In this document: in pieces, positions 1 through 7,726 of the stretch
Numbering within the stretch: the stretch's first letter is position 1
How the letters are laid out: every line of letters starts with the position of its first letter
NCBI RefSeq assembly: GCF_001418335.1
Contig: NZ_LIPP01000028.1
Coordinates: forward strand, 1-64,000
DNA: 64,000 nucleotides
Direction: 5' to 3'
DNA from: Streptomyces aurantiacus
Lineage (GTDB): Bacteria; Actinomycetota; Actinomycetes; Streptomycetales; Streptomycetaceae
The notes under the pieces: generated by a model
The model's input: the letters and a program-made list of their open reading frames with translations, nothing else
Databases searched by the model: none
What the model was told of the DNA's origin: nothing
Position numbers and translations under genes: made by a program

Positions 1-12
1 CAGGTACGTCTG

Positions 13-546
13 TCAGGGCAGAGGTACTTCGAAGTGCACGACCGACTGGCCGCCGCCGGGTTCCTCGCGCTCGTCGTGGACCGCCTTGCCCAGCGCACGC
101 CAGAACGCCTCGGCGCCGGGCACCGCCGGGTCGGTGTGCAGATAGACGGAGCGATAGCCGCCGTCGGCCGCCGCGAAGCCGAGCAGCCCTCCGACGAGCC
201 GCCGGGCCAGACCCTGCCTGCGGTTCTCGGGGCGGACGTACACCCGGCGCAGCTGGGCGGTCTCGCCGGAGGGGTAACGCTCGGCGACGTGGCGCGGGTT
301 CGGCGGATGGGCCGGGCCGCGGGAGTCGAGCGCCGCGGTCGCGGCGACCGTCCCGTCCCGCTGGTCCACCGCGACCAGCAGGGTGTGGCGGGCGGGCGCG
401 AGGTAGGCGCCGTGCAGGTCGATGATGTCCTGGTGCCAGCGAGGTACGTACCCGGTGCCGAAGTCCCGGTACACGGTGTCGAGCATCACGGATCGGGCGC
501 CGTCGACGTCGTCGGGGGTCGCCTCTCTTATGCAGTATTCACGCAC
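13..546 (-). CDS. GNAT-family N-acetyltransferase
   Basis: 177 aa, usual length for a single GNAT domain. The acetyl-CoA binding motif A is visible as RRVYVRPENRRQGLARRLV (around residues 101-119), followed by the beta-strand SVYLHTDP and an FWRALG segment near the C-terminus, as in small-molecule or N-terminal acetyltransferases. The acceptor substrate cannot be inferred. The start is GTG at 546; no strong ribosome binding site is visible. Its upstream region (547-663) contains a 15-bp tandem repeat. It lies downstream of, and co-directional with, the hypothetical gene at 664-1110. Family assignment is secure; function beyond acetyl transfer is not. Confidence 0.85.
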   Translation of the reverse strand: MREYCIREATPDDVDGARSVMLDTVYRDFGTGYVPRWHQDIIDLHGAYLAPARHTLLVAVDQRDGTVAATAALDSRGPAHPPNPRHVAERYPSGETAQLRRVYVRPENRRQGLARRLVGGLLGFAAADGGYRSVYLHTDPAVPGAEAFWRALGKAVHDEREEPGGGQSVVHFEVPLP

Positions 547-582
547 TTGCGCATCATATGCATTAAGGCTGGACGGGCCGGT

Positions 583-618
583 GCGGGGTCAGATCTTGCG
601 GGGTCAGATCTTGCGGGG
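583..618. repeat. 15-bp tandem repeat upstream of the GNAT gene
   Basis: Two exact consecutive copies of GCGGGGTCAGATCTT (583-597, 598-612) followed by a partial third copy (GCGGGG, 613-618). It lies between two minus-strand genes. No function is evident; it may be simple replication slippage. Confidence 0.7.
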
Positions 619-663
619 CCGGGTCGTCCGAGGTCGGGGCGTCCCGGGGCGGGCCGTACGGCG

Positions 664-1110
664 TCAGGCCGTCCGGCGCCACGATCCCTTCCACACGACC
701 CATACGTGGCCGTCGGGGCCGTGGTGCACGTTCAGTCCGTCGACGACGGCGAGCAGCGGCAGGTTCTTGGCGTCGACCTGTTCGCCCGCGTCCAGCGAGA
801 CCGCGACATCGTCGGTGGCCGCGACGGTGATGCCGGAAGGGTCCGCCGTGAGAACGATCCGGCAGGCGTCGGCGGCGCTGCGCGCCAGCAGGCATTTACT
901 CGTGGAACAGCCCGCGTCGAGGACCGGGGAGACGAACGACAGCGGGGCGTCGATCACCCGCGTCACCGCCACGGCGGCCGCCTGGGCCGCGAACTCGCCG
1001 TCCGCGCGCGAGAAACGGGCCGTGAACTCCATCTCCCGGACGGGCTCCATGACCCCGTGCTCGGTGAGCAGCGGAGGGCCGTCCGAGGAAGCGTGTACGG
1101 GCGTTCCCAC
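664..1110 (-). CDS. hypothetical protein
   Basis: I place the start at GTG 1110 because AAGGAGGG lies six bases upstream on the minus strand; the in-frame ATGs at 1050 and 1032 lack a well-placed site. This gives 148 aa. The body has a hydrophobic-polar alternation (residues about 60-140) ending in the aromatic/basic tail VWVVWKGSWRR. There is no signal peptide and no membrane segment. I do not recognise the family. A remnant histidine-kinase-like ATPase fold is conceivable but no N, G1 or G2 box can be seen. Confidence 0.6.
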   Translation of the reverse strand: MGTPVHASSDGPPLLTEHGVMEPVREMEFTARFSRADGEFAAQAAAVAVTRVIDAPLSFVSPVLDAGCSTSKCLLARSAADACRIVLTADPSGITVAATDDVAVSLDAGEQVDAKNLPLLAVVDGLNVHHGPDGHVWVVWKGSWRRTA

Positions 1111-1340
1111 CGCCAACCCTCCTTGGCCAGACAGTCGTACGTACGAAGGTGCGGCCGGGGACTGAGGCAGCACGGCGACTGTACGGCCACAACCTGCCCA
1201 TGAACAGGGCACGTTGCCCAAACACAAAGACCAAAAGTCAACAGCTACAGCCGAAATTCACTGAGTCGAGTGAACTGGATATTTCTCCTGAATATGCCCT
1301 GCCGGGTCTGCCGCGCCTGGCGACCCGGCAGGGCTCCAGA

Positions 1341-1370
1341 CGACTCCTGGCGACTCCTGGCGACTCCTGG
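1341..1370. repeat. three perfect 10-bp tandem copies
   Basis: CGACTCCTGG occurs three times head to tail at 1341-1350, 1351-1360 and 1361-1370, followed by a further CGAC. It is noncoding by position and of unknown role. Confidence 0.8.
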
Positions 1371-1394
1371 CGACAACGCCTCGCGACGACGCCA

Positions 1395-1433
1395 GGGCCG
1401 GCGGAGACGGCCCCACTCCGTCTCCGCCGGCCC
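1395..1433 (-). terminator. strong hairpin terminator of the SSI gene
   Basis: A perfect 16-bp stem (1395-1410 with 1418-1433) closes a 7-nt loop. It lies about 100 bp beyond the stop of the minus-strand inhibitor gene. There is no long U-tract, as is common in Streptomyces, where stem strength alone often suffices. Confidence 0.7.
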
Positions 1434-1535
1434 CTGTTACGAGATCGCGTGGCACTCCGCGACGGGACTCGCACTCCCCATCCGCATCCGCGGGCCTCCG
1501 TCGACGCACTCGGAGAGCCGCGCGACCCCGGTCTC

Positions 1536-1964
1536 TCAGAACGTGAAGACGCTTGTCCCGTAGGAGTTCTTCACGCACTCGTTGGAGAAGGTCCGCTCAT
1601 AGGAGACCCGCCGGCCCTGCCAGACGCCGTCGACCGTGACGACGACGGGATCGTGTTCGCGGGTGCACATGACGTCGGCTCCGGCCGACAGGGCGTCGAA
1701 GTCCCCGCCGGCCGCCCGCAGTTCGCCGCAGGCGGCGGTCGCGGCCGGGTGGGTCCCCGAAGCCGTCGGCGCACAGCTCAGGGTGACCGCGCGGTCAGGT
1801 GTGGCCTCGGCCGCGATCTCACCGTGCCCCGTGGTGAGCACCAGGGACGAGGGCGCGTACAGCGTGGGCGGCGCAGGGGTGGCGAGCGCGGTCCCGGTGA
1901 GGGGACCGCAGACGGCGGTGGCCGTCAGTGTGATCGTCGCTGCCCAGCGCGCGGTGTTCGGCAT
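1536..1964 (-). CDS. secreted subtilisin-inhibitor-like (SSI) protein
   Basis: 142 aa with an N-terminal signal peptide (hydrophobic stretch to about residue 27, cleavage near ALA-TPAPP), then the SSI fold. The four conserved cysteines are present in the mature part (LSCAPT, AACGEL, VMCTRE, SNECV) and give two disulfides. The C-terminal hallmark [20 protein letters not shown]...SVFTF matches SSI closely. SSI proteins are extracellular tight-binding inhibitors of serine proteases. In the reactive-site loop the classical Cys-Pro-Met-Val is Cys-Thr-Arg-Glu, so P1 is Arg, which favours trypsin-like targets over subtilisin. The start is ATG 1964, nine bases after GGAAGG; ATG 1973 abuts that site too closely. 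Confidence 0.93.
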   Translation of the reverse strand: MPNTARWAATITLTATAVCGPLTGTALATPAPPTLYAPSSLVLTTGHGEIAAEATPDRAVTLSCAPTASGTHPAATAACGELRAAGGDFDALSAGADVMCTREHDPVVVTVDGVWQGRRVSYERTFSNECVKNSYGTSVFTF

Positions 1965-2390
1965 CGTGTGCATCCTTCCGCTCGGTCGGTCGCCGTACCG
2001 GCTCGGTGGTGCCGGTACGGCGAGCGCGAGTCTGCCGAGTTCGCGGCGCGAAGACACGTCGACCCCACGCGTTTCGGTAACCTTGCGTATTGAATCAGTG
2101 GCTTGAAGTGACGGAATTCGAACGTGCGAGCCTTGGAGCTGCGCGGGCTCCGAGCCGCCGCGGGGACTCGCTGGCCGAATATCCCCTGCTCAGCAATAGG
2201 CCGGAAACATTCCGCTGCCGGCGGCAACCGACCACGGCCATGGGTCACGCACGGCCGACGGCATCCTCCGTGATCTCCGTGATCTCCGTGATCTCCGTTC
2301 CGGCGGCTTCCGGTGACTCCGACGGCGAAAACCGGACAGCTCCCGCCGCACGGGCCGTCCGGGAACGCGGTCTTCGTAGACTGCCCCGCC
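1965..2390. other. divergent intergenic region with 9-bp tandem repeat
   Basis: 426 bp between the divergent SSI gene and the hypothetical gene at 2391. It contains three exact copies of GATCTCCGT (2272-2280, 2281-2289, 2290-2298) preceded by a partial copy. No coding region with Streptomyces codon bias is visible. Promoters of both flanking genes should be here, but no consensus hexamer pair could be picked with confidence. Confidence 0.6.
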
Positions 2391-3398
2391 ATGGGAGAGA
2401 TCTACGGGCTGGGCGAGATCACCTGTCCGTCCGGTGAGTTGGTGATCGTCGACGGTGGTCACCTCGGCATGTGGAGCGGGGAGGGTTCACCCGCGCTGGT
2501 GGACCCGGCGGCGTTCGGCGTCCGGGAGCCGGCGGTCGCCGCCGATGTGAGCGCGGCGACCGACTTCGTGGTCACCGGCCCCGACGCCGACACCGCGGCC
2601 CACTCCTTCGACCGGCAGCCCGGCCGGACGCTGCACGACATCCCGGCGTCCGGGGTCACGCGGCTGACCGAGCTCTTCGACGCGCACTGCCGGGAGCACG
2701 GCCTCGACGCCGCACTCGAAGCCTGTGCCGAGCGCGTACCGCACCGGGAACGGGTGCGGCGGTGCGCGGAGCGGGGCGGAGGCTGCTTCCTGATGCACGG
2801 CGTGCCGGTCGTGGCCCTCGGCGGACTGCCCCGGGACCGGCCGCTGCCGGTGCTGGCGACCGGCGCCGGCATCGTGGTCTCCGTCGACCCCGCCTCCGCC
2901 TCCGTCACCAAGTCCGTGGAGCTCGGGGAGATCCGCGTCGACTGGGCCCGCCTGCTCTTCGGGGACGCCGACGCGCTGACCGCGTGGCGGCACGACGAAC
3001 CCGTCGACGGGCTGGCCGACGTCGCGTTCTGGGGCGCCGCCGAGGAGGCAGCCGCCGCGGAGTTCGCGGCTCCCGAGCTGGGCGAGCCCGGCGAGGACGG
3101 GGTGAAGGGATGGACGGGTCTGCCGATGCCGGACGCGATGCGGCTGGCCGGCGCGCTCTTCGACTGGAAGGACGCGGACCCGCGGCGGCGGCTGATGGTG
3201 GACTTCCGCCCGCACTCCCACCACTGGCAGGTCATGCGCGCGGTCCGCGCCTCCCCGGCGGAGGCCGGGACCGTCGAGGTCGGCGGCGCGCGCGTGCTGT
3301 GCGCGATGACCGGTCAGGGCGACGGCTGGTTCCCGGTGTCGGCGGAGCTCGACCCGACGGGCCGGCTGGTCGCCGTGCGCGTGTCGTTCCCGGCCTGA
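2391..3398 (+). CDS. hypothetical protein, large cytoplasmic
   Basis: 335 aa from ATG 2391 (MGEIYGLGEITCPSG). An upstream in-frame extension to 2313 lacks a binding site and coding character. The protein has no signal peptide or membrane span and is acidic. The N-terminal strand motif ITCPSGELVIVDGG and a C-terminal segment RRLMVDFRPHSHHWQVM followed by a glycine-rich beta region (GQGDGWFPVSAELDPTGRLVAVRV) are notable. I do not recognise a named family. It stands alone, divergent from SSI and 140 bp before the flavoenzyme gene. Confidence 0.7.
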   Translation: MGEIYGLGEITCPSGELVIVDGGHLGMWSGEGSPALVDPAAFGVREPAVAADVSAATDFVVTGPDADTAAHSFDRQPGRTLHDIPASGVTRLTELFDAHCREHGLDAALEACAERVPHRERVRRCAERGGGCFLMHGVPVVALGGLPRDRPLPVLATGAGIVVSVDPASASVTKSVELGEIRVDWARLLFGDADALTAWRHDEPVDGLADVAFWGAAEEAAAAEFAAPELGEPGEDGVKGWTGLPMPDAMRLAGALFDWKDADPRRRLMVDFRPHSHHWQVMRAVRASPAEAGTVEVGGARVLCAMTGQGDGWFPVSAELDPTGRLVAVRVSFPA

Positions 3399-3538
3399 CT
3401 GTCCGCCCGGACGAACCGCGCGCCCACAGTGGACGGATCTTGTCCCGCTCGTCAGGATCGTCGCAGCGACGACGTGGTGTCCGGCGGAAACAGGGCAGGC
3501 CGGGTGGCGGGACCGAGTGCGAGAGACGGGACGTACGG

Positions 3539-4708
3539 ATGACGAAGCACTGGGCGGACTTCCAGTACGAGATCTATCTGAACGGGATGACGGGCACGGT
3601 GCCCCGGCTGCCCACCGATCTGACCCGGCTGGAGGAGCTGACCGAACAGCGGCTGGGGCCCGGCCCGGTGGGCTATGTGGCGGGCAGCGCCGGCAACGGC
3701 AGTACGGCGCGGGCCAACCGGGCCGCGCTGGAGCGCCGCCGGATCGTGCCGCGCATGCTGCGCGACGTCCACGAACGCGACCTGTCCGTAGAGGTGCTGG
3801 GCCGCCCGCTGCCCGCGCCCCTCGCGCTCGCACCGGTCGGCGTCCTGTCGATCATGCACCCGGACGCCGAGCCGGCCGCCGCCCGGGCAGCCGCCGCGCA
3901 GGGCGTGCCGTACATCCTGTCGTCGGCGTCCAGTACGCCGATGGAGCAGGTCGCGGAGGCGATGGGCGACGGGGAGCGCTGGTTCCAGCTGTACTGGGCC
4001 AAGGACCGCGAGGTCACGAAGAGTTTCCTGGACCGGGCGAAGGCGTCCGGGTTCACCGCGCTGTTCGTCACGCTGGACACGCCCCTGCTGGCCTGGCGGC
4101 CACGCGACCTGGACCAGGCGTACCTGCCGTTCCTGCACGGTGTGGGCACCGCCAACTACTTCTCCGACCCGGCGTTCCTGGCGGGCCTGGCCAAGCCGGT
4201 GCACGAGGACCCGAACGCGGCGGTCATGCACTTCGTCGGGATGTTCGCGGACCCCGCGAAGACGTGGCCCGACCTGGAGTTCCTGCGGGAGAGCTGGGAC
4301 GGCCCGATCGTCCTGAAGGGTGTCCTCCACCCGGACGACGCCCGGCGGGCCGTCAACGCCGGGATGGACGGCGTGGTCGTCTCCAACCACGGCGGACGTC
4401 AGGTGGCCGGCGCCGTCGCCGCCGCCGACGCGCTGCCCAGGGTGGTCGAGGCCGCCGGGGACCGGCTGACCGTCTTCTTCGACAGCGGGATCCGCACGGG
4501 CGACGACATCTTCAAGGCCCTGGCGCTGGGCGCCGAGGCGGTGCTCGTCGGACGTCCGTACGCCTATGGGCTCGGCCTCGACGGACAGGCGGGCGTCGAG
4601 CACGTCATCCGCTGCCTGCTCGCCGAACTCGACCTCACCCTCGCCCTGTCGGGACACTCCGGCCCGGCGAGCGTCGGCGCCGAGGACCTGGAGGAGGAGC
4701 CCGCGTGA
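3539..4708 (+). CDS. FMN-dependent alpha-hydroxy-acid oxidase, lactate 2-monooxygenase type
   Basis: 389 aa, normal for lactate 2-monooxygenase, which oxidises L-lactate to acetate and CO2. The FMN-dependent hydroxy-acid dehydrogenase TIM barrel is complete: LAPVGVLSIMHPDAE at the N-terminal FMN site, WFQLYWAKDREV, PIVLKGVL with the FMN-contacting Lys, VVSNHGGRQ with the catalytic His and substrate-binding Arg, and DSGIRTGDDIFKALALGA plus VLVGRPYAYG for phosphate binding. The segment between barrel strands (DLDQAYLPFLHG...NYFSDPAF) is characteristic of the monooxygenase branch. The start ATG 3539 follows GGGACG. The gene appears monocistronic. Specificity for lactate over a related 2-hydroxy acid is inferred. 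Confidence 0.88.
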   Translation: MTKHWADFQYEIYLNGMTGTVPRLPTDLTRLEELTEQRLGPGPVGYVAGSAGNGSTARANRAALERRRIVPRMLRDVHERDLSVEVLGRPLPAPLALAPVGVLSIMHPDAEPAAARAAAAQGVPYILSSASSTPMEQVAEAMGDGERWFQLYWAKDREVTKSFLDRAKASGFTALFVTLDTPLLAWRPRDLDQAYLPFLHGVGTANYFSDPAFLAGLAKPVHEDPNAAVMHFVGMFADPAKTWPDLEFLRESWDGPIVLKGVLHPDDARRAVNAGMDGVVVSNHGGRQVAGAVAAADALPRVVEAAGDRLTVFFDSGIRTGDDIFKALALGAEAVLVGRPYAYGLGLDGQAGVEHVIRCLLAELDLTLALSGHSGPASVGAEDLEEEPA

Positions 4709-4744
4709 ACGCCGTCTCAACACGCCGAGCGTGGTGTTGTCCGG

Positions 4745-6445
4745 TCACAGACCGAGGCCGGTGACCGGCCCGGCCGGCGGCGGGGGCAACGGCGTGGCGG
4801 AAGGCGGGCCGGTGCGCGGGCCGGCCGCCGCCGGGTCGGCGAACCGCGCGTCCCTGCCCGCTATCGACAGCGACTCGGGGGTCGCCTCGGCGGCGTCGGT
4901 GAGCCAGCGCTGCGCGTCTCCCCCGTCGCGGATCTTCACCACCACATCCGCCTCCGCCTCGTTCGAGGAGGGCGCGACGGCGAGTCCCGCCTGCCGGCGG
5001 GGCAGCAACTCGCCCTGCACGGTGAGGTCGTAGCGCACGTCGTCACCCCGCTCGGCGGACGCGCCGACGCAGCGGCCCAGGACGATCACACCGGCGTCCG
5101 CGTGGGAGTCCAGGCACAGCCCGGGGTCGGCGGCGCTGCGCAGCAGCCCGTCCTTCTCGTACGTCCACTTCTGGGTCCCGGCCGCCGAGCACGTGTCCAG
5201 CTCGGCGCCGACGCCGGCCTTCGCCGTGCCGCCCTTGATGTCGAGACAGAGGTCGGCGGCGAGATTGCGCAGCCGGGTCCGGACCGGTCCGTCGGGAAGT
5301 CCCACCGAGCCGGGCGGGGCCGACGACCTGGCGGGCGGTGCCTGCCCGCCGGGGGCGAGGCTGCCGGACGCCCCGACGGTGGCCGAGGGGCCGGTGCCTT
5401 CGTCGTCCCCCGACCCCAGCCCTGCGACCAGCACGGCCGCGAGCAGGGCCACCGAGACCAGTCCCGCGCCGGTGAGGAGCAGCTTCGAGCGCCGTGGGCC
5501 CGAGGAGGAGTGCCGCCCCTGCCCGGCGGCGAACCGGGGCAGCAGACGGGAGCGTCCGCCGCTGCCCCGGCGCCTGCTGCCGTAGCGGGTGGCACGGACT
5601 CCCGAGTGGCCACGGCTCGGCCGTGATTCGAGATAGCGACGGCCGCCCCAGCCGAGCACGCCTTCGGCGAGCAGACCACCGAGACCGCCTTCGAAATGGC
5701 TCAGCTGTTCGGCCGCATAACGGCAGAAACGGCACGCCAGCAGATGCTGCTGCACATCGGGGAGCAAGGCGCCGCCGCGCCGAATCGGAACATCCAGCAG
5801 ACGGTTGTAGTGACGGCATTCCTTGTTCGGTGCGAGTTCACGGTGGGCCCGTACACAGCCCTCGCGGAATTTCTCGCGGGCCTGCTCCAGTGTCAGCGCC
5901 GCGGTGTCGGCATCCATACCCAGAAGACCAGCCGGTACGGAAATGTGCTCTGCCTCGACCTCGGTGTGCCAGAGCACGCACTGGGCGAGTCCCGGAAGGG
6001 CCTGGAAGGAACGTTCCGCGAGCTTGCGGTTTTCCGGTGTCATGGACTTCGTCACGCGCATACCGCGGCCGCCGGCCGGTTTCCGGAGATCGGGCAGCAC
6101 CTCGGATATCCGGTCCTGCGCGGACCACACCGTGATGATGTCCCGTACGGCCACCAGGAACTGGGGGCGCAGCGCGGCGGTGGACCCGGCGCGCCGGAGG
6201 CGTGCCAGTACCTGCTGGAACGCGGCCGCGGTGACCATCGAGGCGACGTTCGCCGAGGAGGCGAGGCAGATGACCGCGTAGTCGTGGGTCGGCTGCCAGT
6301 GGCGTGCGAGCAACAGCGCGACGGAGTGGGTGAGTTCGCTCTCCGGCTGGGCCCTGAGGAGGGCCGCGAGGCTCTCGTCGGATTCTTCCGGAGCGGCACC
6401 GGAGCCAGGCGGATATGGCGGACGAGGGGGGTGAGGGGTGTGCAC
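4745..6445 (-). CDS. membrane-anchored ricin-type lectin protein with sigma-factor-like N-terminus
   Basis: 566 aa starting at GTG 6445 behind GGAAGGAAA. Residues about 20-200 resemble an ECF sigma factor fold (helices around LLARHWQPTHDYAVICLASSA and LTLEQAREKFREG). They are followed by a cysteine-containing CRHYNRLLD...HLLACRFCRY segment of zf-HC2 anti-sigma type, a basic linker, one membrane helix (LLLTGAGLVSVALLAAVLVAG) and a Pro/Ser-rich spacer. The C-terminal beta-trefoil ricin domain has a QxW motif (TQKWTYEKDG), a degenerate AQRW, and LCLDIKGG/LCLDSHAD strands. The lectin would face outside and the sigma-like part the cytoplasm, suggesting a carbohydrate-sensing transmembrane protein. 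Domain order is seen; the sensing role is inferred. Confidence 0.8.
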   Translation of the reverse strand: MHTPHPPRPPYPPGSGAAPEESDESLAALLRAQPESELTHSVALLLARHWQPTHDYAVICLASSANVASMVTAAAFQQVLARLRRAGSTAALRPQFLVAVRDIITVWSAQDRISEVLPDLRKPAGGRGMRVTKSMTPENRKLAERSFQALPGLAQCVLWHTEVEAEHISVPAGLLGMDADTAALTLEQAREKFREGCVRAHRELAPNKECRHYNRLLDVPIRRGGALLPDVQQHLLACRFCRYAAEQLSHFEGGLGGLLAEGVLGWGGRRYLESRPSRGHSGVRATRYGSRRRGSGGRSRLLPRFAAGQGRHSSSGPRRSKLLLTGAGLVSVALLAAVLVAGLGSGDDEGTGPSATVGASGSLAPGGQAPPARSSAPPGSVGLPDGPVRTRLRNLAADLCLDIKGGTAKAGVGAELDTCSAAGTQKWTYEKDGLLRSAADPGLCLDSHADAGVIVLGRCVGASAERGDDVRYDLTVQGELLPRRQAGLAVAPSSNEAEADVVVKIRDGGDAQRWLTDAAEATPESLSIAGRDARFADPAAAGPRTGPPSATPLPPPPAGPVTGLGL

Positions 6446-6852
6446 TGAGCGGTTTCCTTCCAAGGCACAAGGTGGCACACAGGAGTTCTGACCGCCGAAA
6501 AAGAAGCTCCTGGTTGGTGCGTACCTTTTGGGCTTGGCGCACGGAAAGCGGCCGGGACTTCGACCACTCGACATCCGTCGGCCGTGGGCTTTTTGGGCCC
6601 GGCGGCACGCTGAAATCCCGAACACCGAATCAGACCTGGCCATTGGCCATGTGCGGGGAGTTCACCCTTGCACATCACGCTCAGGCCCAACAAGGCACTT
6701 GAGCCACTTCGACGACATCCGCGTATTGACGGAAAGTCAGTGGTCATCGAGGTCGGTGACCGTCTCGGGCAAATGTTCACGCACACGTCTGTTTTCGGCA
6801 TGCCATTTCCCGTCCTCGGCCGGCGGCCTTGAGGACGGGTCGGCGGAACGGC
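6446..6852. other. intergenic region, no gene seen
   Basis: 407 bp between two minus-strand units. It should contain the promoter of the lectin gene and the 3' end of the toxin transcript. The only structure noticed is a short inverted repeat TGGCCATTGGCCA (6637-6649). Confidence 0.5.
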
Positions 6853-7230
6853 TCAGATCTGCCAGCCGCGCAGCCGGTCGGCGGCCACGAAGACGTCCGC
6901 CTTGCCGGACATCAGATCGCGGGCGAGGTCGACGAGGGCCCCGTACGGAGGGTCGATCCCGACACCGCTCACGAACATGTAAGAGACCGCCGCCGCGCAG
7001 GCGAACCGGGCGTTGGCGGAGGGCAGCGGCTTCAGCAGGGCCAGGGTGTGCAGCAGCGCGGCGGCACGCCAGGCCGGGTCCGAGTCCACACCGAGCCGGG
7101 GCGGGTCCACCCGGTGCCGGGCCACCGCGGCCACGAAGACCGAGAAGTCGTTGACGGTCGGCTGGTCGGGCAGCACCTCTTCATGGCGCTGGAGCAGCCA
7201 GGGCACGTCGATGTGAATCATGGGGGCCAT
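6853..7230 (-). CDS. Fic/Doc-family toxin (degenerate motif)
   Basis: 125 aa, the length of Doc-type toxins, immediately downstream of an RHH-like antitoxin gene with a 3-nt gap. The Fic/Doc helical core is recognisable: IHIDVPWLLQRHEEVLP and WRAAALLHTLALLKPLPSANARFACAAAVSYM correspond to the segment carrying HxFx(D/N)(A/G)N(G/K)R. Here His is followed by TLALLKPLPSANAR, so the His and the Asn-Ala-Asn-like turn persist but the Phe and Lys/Gly positions are altered. Doc proteins phosphorylate EF-Tu and Fic proteins AMPylate targets; which, if either, applies here is unknown. An alternative start is ATG 7221. Confidence 0.75.
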   Translation of the reverse strand: MAPMIHIDVPWLLQRHEEVLPDQPTVNDFSVFVAAVARHRVDPPRLGVDSDPAWRAAALLHTLALLKPLPSANARFACAAAVSYMFVSGVGIDPPYGALVDLARDLMSGKADVFVAADRLRGWQI

Positions 7231-7233
7231 GGG

Positions 7234-7479
7234 TCAGGCGGCCCGCCCTTCGCCCTTGGCGGGTGGTTCGTCGTCGGGGAAGGCCGCGGCGAACTCCTCG
7301 GCGTGTGCCGCGAAGAACCGGCGGAAGACGTCCGCGCCCTCCTGCAGCGCCCGGTGCCGCACGATGTCGGCCGCGGCCGCCTCACGCACCAGGGCTTTCA
7401 TCGACGTACCGCGCTCCTTGGCGATCTGCCGCAGGTCCTCTAGCTCACGCTCGCTGAACTCCACGTTGAGAGCTGGCAT
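7234..7479 (-). CDS. ribbon-helix-helix-like antitoxin
   Basis: 81 aa. The N-terminal beta-strand LNVEFSERELEDLRQIAKERGTSMKALVREA fits an RHH DNA-binding fold. The acidic C-terminal part (FAAHAEEFAAAFPDDEPP) would bind and neutralise the toxin. It precedes the Fic/Doc-like toxin in a two-gene operon, the classical antitoxin-first order, and probably autoregulates it. The start ATG 7479 has only a weak GAGGGC-like site. Confidence 0.75.
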   Translation of the reverse strand: MPALNVEFSERELEDLRQIAKERGTSMKALVREAAAADIVRHRALQEGADVFRRFFAAHAEEFAAAFPDDEPPAKGEGRAA

Positions 7480-7726
7480 GCCCTCACGGTACCGCGCGGG
7501 TACTCGCTGGTAAATACCGGCAGGTCAGGGCCGACAGCCGCCGGTACCGGAGGACGGTTTCCACACCGGCCCGCCGTTCCGGGGCGCACTGAGACCTGTG
7601 TCACATTCCGGCGCGGGCTGTCACATCCCGGGCCCCCGGAGCCCTCGCAGTAGTGAGCGCGCTACGGGAGGCACAGGCATGTCCGACATTCACCCACGTA
7701 CACCCGGCGGAGAAGGAGGCGGACGC

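Larger units (their letters stand above)
1111..1535. other. intergenic region with tandem repeat and terminator
   Basis: 425 bp without a convincing gene. It holds an AT-richer segment (about 1220-1290, probably promoter sequence for the minus-strand gene at 1110), three copies of a 10-mer, and a strong hairpin; the last two are listed separately. No other feature is visible. Confidence 0.6.
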
